This document shows positions 60,501 to 64,000 of a stretch of DNA of 64,000 nt, piece by piece (the stretch's first letter is position 1; each line of letters opens with the position of its first letter). Source of the DNA: Vanilla planifolia (lineage: Eukaryota > Streptophyta > Magnoliopsida > Asparagales > Orchidaceae); assembly GCA_023846275.1 (NCBI GenBank), contig CM043869.1:20288775-20352774 (forward strand). Direction: 5' to 3'. The translations under genes and the position numbers were made by a program. The notes under the pieces are model-generated. The model worked only from the letters and a program-made list of their open reading frames with translations, searched no databases and was not told the origin of the DNA.

Positions 60501-62716
60501 TGTCAGGCACCCCACCTTACCAACTACAGTAAATTAAGGATGCTGCATAAGAAATAATCTCGAGTGAGGACAAACCATCCCTAGGTGGGGACCCGACGGT
60601 GAGACAATTCTAACCCTCTAACCAATCCCATATATTTTTAAAACATTAACCAAATCCAAACTATGGAACTGAATTGAAAACATGTGTATATCAAACTGTA
60701 TATATATACAATAAACCACAAAATTGAAGTACCAAAATGAAACCAAATCCACTCTCACCAAAAATCTATCCCCTCTCACATGTCAGGAGTATAGTCCTCT
60801 CTTGTATCATTATAATCCCCAGCTCTCAGTGTAGTAGATACATGACCTGTGATGAAGCACTAATGAGACATATATATCTCAATAGATAAATTCATTATGT
60901 AACCAAGTAAAATAAATCTCCAGATATAAAAGACAAGCCGTGAAACATGATAAAACAAAATCCATCTCATAAGCGGTGAAAAATAAACCATATGAATACC
61001 TTCATATCAAATGTCATGCAGTATCAAAAGTAAACCGGATAAACATGTATACCAAATTTCCATTTCCATTATTTTATATGTTATGTACTTACTGGGCCCG
61101 ATTCCCTTTGAATCATCATCCTCTGGATCCAATCATCATATCAAATGACCTCCAGCCGACATCCATCCAGTCATAACACTAGGCAGATATCTGATCCGAA
61201 GACCGATACCCTGCGATCTCATCCGCTAGGCCTCGTGCCACCAGGCAGGTATCGGTACCATACCCTGCGATCACATCCGCTAGGCCTGGTGTCAATATAT
61301 ACTGAGGTCATGGTACACATACACACTAGGCAGATATCTGATCCGAAGATCGATACCCTGCGATCTCATCCGCTAGGCCTAGTGGTGAGGATAATGTCTC
61401 CAGGAATCCAATTTTCATTTTTATTTTTCAACCATGTCACACATGTGATAAATATGCCAAAACCATATCAATATGTCCAACCAATTATATTTCATCTCAT
61501 ATTATGCTTTTTGTTTCAATTTCCTTTTCTTGTCATCTTTTATGTTTTCAGTTTAATCAGAAAATAACACCATAAAACAGATATCAAGCCATGAGATAAA
61601 AGTCATGTAAAGAAAAACTGTAATGCAGTCCATAAGAAACCATGTATTGAAATATAAATAAATACTATTGTGCTATATCACAGGTTACGAATTTATCTAC
61701 CTGGATCTATTATTGCAGGACCTCTATTCTCAATTTCTGGAGTCCCTACAAGGTCACATGTACAAAATAATTAAAATAAATAAAAAGGTTTTAAGTCACA
61801 AAAACAGCTTTCTAAAAGCCCTCCCAAATACTTCCCGAAATTCCCAAAAAATCCCAATTTTTCTCCCTGTTTCTCGCCGCGCCTGGACCGCGCGTCCGCT
61901 GAACCGGCCTGCGGTTCAGCTCCGCGGTTCAGCCGACTGAACCGCCCCTCTCTCCCTCTCTCTCTCCTCCGCCTCAGCCCGAACCAGCTCTCTCCTCCGC
62001 CTCAGCCCGAACCGGGCGCCTTCCGGTTCGGTTAACCCGAACCGGTTCAAACAGCTGCTTCCCTCTCTCCTCTTTCTTCCTCGTCTCCGACGGTTTCCAG
62101 CCGCTTCTCCGGCAAACCCAAAGCTTCCCGTCTCTTCCACCGGCCAACCGACTCCTCTCCATCTCCTCTACTCCCTGGGAATCCGACAAAACCCCAACGA
62201 CGAAGCAAAAACGGACCATCTTACCTTGCCGCAGTTCTTCCGGCGAACTTTTCGCACCGCTCGTAATTTCCTCCAAACGGCTTCTGCGTTTTTCCGAGGA
62301 TTAAAACCCACCTGATCATAAAATCCTCGTCTGGACATGCGTCTGGACACGTATGTGTCCATTTTGCAGAACACCCCCTGAACTTTTCCAACTTTCATAT
62401 CTACCCGCCGCCCGGACGAAATAGACCTGCGCCGGAATTTTCATAATTACAAATATACCCAAGCCTGGCTGACAATTCTATATTTGCAAAATTACCTTCC
62501 GCCATCCAATTTTGAACTAAGCCGGAAATCATCAATTGCAAATATACCCTTATCTGAAATCCTGAAATTACAAATATATCTAAAACTTTAAAAATTCATA
62601 ATTAATTCCCCAAAATTCCAAAAACTACAAACTTACCATCGTTGGACTCGTCTCAAAGAGCTCTTCCTATTGGAATGATCAAATTAAACTTTTGGTTAAA
62701 AAAATAGGCTGTTACA
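60501..62716 (-). repeat. 5' LTR of the complete copy, shared with the next copy
   Basis: Nearly identical to 53551-55766 at an offset of 6950 bp; I noticed one base difference when reading them side by side. It is followed on the left by the primer-binding site and on the right by the purine tract of another copy, so it serves as 5' LTR of one element and 3' LTR of the next. Confidence 0.96.
61179..61384. repeat. Triplicated segment in the second LTR
   Basis: Same three-copy structure as at 54229-54434, shifted by 6950 bp and with no difference that I noticed. Confidence 0.85.
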
Positions 62717-62730
62717 ATCTTCCCTCCTTA
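62717..62730 (-). promoter_or_regulatory. Polypurine tract of the second copy
   Basis: Same TAAGGAGGGAAGAT as at 55767, placed directly before the TGTAACAGCC start of the shared LTR, as expected if that LTR is also the 3' LTR of this copy. Confidence 0.85.
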
Positions 62731-62750
62731 CAAAAATTTCGTCCCGAAAT

Positions 62751-64000
62751 TTAGAAAAGCTCCGGATACTGATTGATCATATCTGTTTCCACTTCCCAGG
62801 TAGCTTCTCTTTCTGTTTGACCATTCCATAGAACTTTAACCATAGGAATGATTTTATTCCTGAGCTTTTTCTCCTGCCTATCAAGTATTCTCACAGGCAA
62901 TTCGAGATATGTCAAATCCATTTGAATTTCCATATCTGGGTCCATATAACTAACAACATGGGAGGGATCTGAAACATATCTTCTCAAAGATGAGACATGG
63001 AACACATTATGCACACCTGACAATTGAGGAGGCAAAGCAATTTGGTATGCCACTTGTCCAACCCTTCTTAGGATTTGGAAAGGACCAATGAATTTAGGCT
63101 TCAATTTTCCTGCTCTTCCAAACCTTATGACACCTTTTGTTGGACTTATTTTGATAAAAACATGTTCCCCCTCGTGGAACTCAACCATTCGATGTTTTGC
63201 GTCATAATACTTCTTTTGTCTGTCCTGAGCTGTTTTTATTCTGTCTCGAATAATTTTGATCTTTTCTGTTGCTTCTTCAACAAATCCAGGACTGAGCAAA
63301 TTTCTTTCCTTCCCTTCATTCCAGCACAAAGGTGATTGACATTTTCTCCCATACAGTGCTTCATAGGGTGCCATCCCAATGCTGGACTGATGACTATTAT
63401 TATAAGCAAATTCCACCAAAGGTAAGTGGCTTTCCCAATCTCCACCAAAATCCAAGATGCAAAGTCGCAGCAAATCTTCCAAGGTTTTGATAGTTCTCTC
63501 TGTCTGACCATCTGTTTGAGGATGAAAGGCTGTGGTGAAACGCAATCTTGTACCAAAAGCTTGATGCACATTCTTCCAGAAGTGAGAAGTAAATTTAGGG
63601 TCTCTGTCAGATATAATGACTTTTGGAATCCCATACAATCTGATAATCTGACTCACATATACCTGAGCTAACTTCTCTGCAGAATACGTAGTTTTAACAG
63701 CTAAAAAGTGAGCAGATTTTGTTAGCCTATCAACAATTATCCAGATTGAGTCATGACCTGCAGGTGACCTAGGCAAACCGATCACAAAATCCATTGCCAC
63801 TTCCTCCCATTTCCATTCTGGAATAGGTAATGACTGCAACAACCCCCCAGGTTTTTGTTGCTCTCCTTTCACCTGCTGACAAATTAAGCATTTTTGAACC
63901 CAGTTAGAAACATCCTTCTTCAATCCTGGCCACCAATATTGTTGTCTCAATTCTTGATACATTTTATTCTCGCCTGGATGTATTGAATACCGAGAGTTAT
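62751..64000 (-). CDS. Integrase-chromodomain end of pol, second copy (partial)
   Basis: An open reading frame that continues off the right edge. It carries the end of the HHCC head (KCLICQQVKGEQQKPGG), the DDE core with the same DX35E spacing, the GPF module and the chromodomain-like tail ending NQYPELF. It looks whole over the visible part. Whether the rest of this copy is whole cannot be seen. Confidence 0.88.
   Translation of the reverse strand, partial: NSRYSIHPGENKMYQELRQQYWWPGLKKDVSNWVQKCLICQQVKGEQQKPGGLLQSLPIPEWKWEEVAMDFVIGLPRSPAGHDSIWIIVDRLTKSAHFLAVKTTYSAEKLAQVYVSQIIRLYGIPKVIISDRDPKFTSHFWKNVHQAFGTRLRFTTAFHPQTDGQTERTIKTLEDLLRLCILDFGGDWESHLPLVEFAYNNSHQSSIGMAPYEALYGRKCQSPLCWNEGKERNLLSPGFVEEATEKIKIIRDRIKTAQDRQKKYYDAKHRMVEFHEGEHVFIKISPTKGVIRFGRAGKLKPKFIGPFQILRRVGQVAYQIALPPQLSGVHNVFHVSSLRRYVSDPSHVVSYMDPDMEIQMDLTYLELPVRILDRQEKKLRNKIIPMVKVLWNGQTEREATWEVETDMINQYPELF

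Larger units (their letters stand above)
53551..62716 (-). mobile_element. Ty3/gypsy chromovirus LTR retrotransposon (Tekay/Del-like), broken
   Basis: Read on the minus strand the order is 5' LTR (62716-60501), primer-binding site, leader, gag, protease, reverse transcriptase, RNase H, integrase with chromodomain-like tail, purine tract and 3' LTR (55766-53551). The RT before integrase order and the chromodomain-like end place it in the Ty3/gypsy chromoviruses. The long LTR and tRNA-Met primer suit the Tekay/Del lineage, though the lineage is inference. Total length is 9166 bp. The LTRs start TGTAACAGCC and end GCCTGACA. They differ by about one base, so it is young. The coding part is broken, roughly three or four times. 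The higher-coordinate LTR is shared with a second copy. Confidence 0.95.
62717..64000 (-). mobile_element. Second tandem copy of the chromovirus, partial at the window end
   Basis: It repeats 55767-57050 at an offset of 6950 bp, beginning immediately after the shared LTR with the same purine tract (62717-62730). It contains the 3' part of pol only, and the rest lies beyond 64000. Only a couple of differences from the first copy were noticed in 1.28 kb. Confidence 0.95.

Overview
The window looks like plant (angiosperm) heterochromatin. The evidence is a heptamer satellite close to the plant telomere repeat TTTAGGG, and a Ty3/gypsy chromovirus whose primer-binding site TGGTATCAGAGC matches plant initiator tRNA-Met. 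I see no host protein gene, tRNA, rRNA or CRISPR array. I would not name a species.

Region 1 (1 to about 53550) is one continuous composite satellite. Blocks of a degenerate 7-bp repeat (GGGATTA, AGGATTA, GAGATTA, AAGATTA and similar, about 0.1 to 1.3 kb each) alternate with almost pure purine blocks (about 0.1 to 4 kb each). I count about 36 purine and 36 heptamer blocks, all in the same orientation; the given strand is very poor in C throughout. The mean composite unit is about 1.5 kb. Class I purine blocks begin with a GAAGGAA heptamer zone, usually followed by a GGAGAA hexamer zone and then GAA triplets, in that order. Class II blocks go straight from the heptamer satellite to GAA. Landmarks such as AATAAGTAATAA and the exit junction GAGATGGATTA recur unit after unit, so the array grew by amplifying long units and not only by short slippage. 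Several segmental duplications are visible (68, 138, 153, about 250, about 550, about 660 bp, and multi-kb). The long reading frames in this region are compositional artefacts.

Region 2 (53551 to 64000) is a minus-strand Ty3/gypsy chromovirus inserted at the satellite: LTR (53551-55766), internal region (55767-60500) and LTR (60501-62716). The internal region carries gag, protease, reverse transcriptase, RNase H, integrase and a chromodomain-like end. Past the second LTR the integrase end of another copy follows at once (62717-64000), so two elements share one LTR in a tandem arrangement with a 6950-bp period. The LTRs are nearly identical, so the element is young, but its coding part is broken in roughly three or four places.

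Main points for follow-up: the ordered higher-order architecture of the telomere-like/polypurine satellite, its 53-kb strand asymmetry, and the tandem shared-LTR element.
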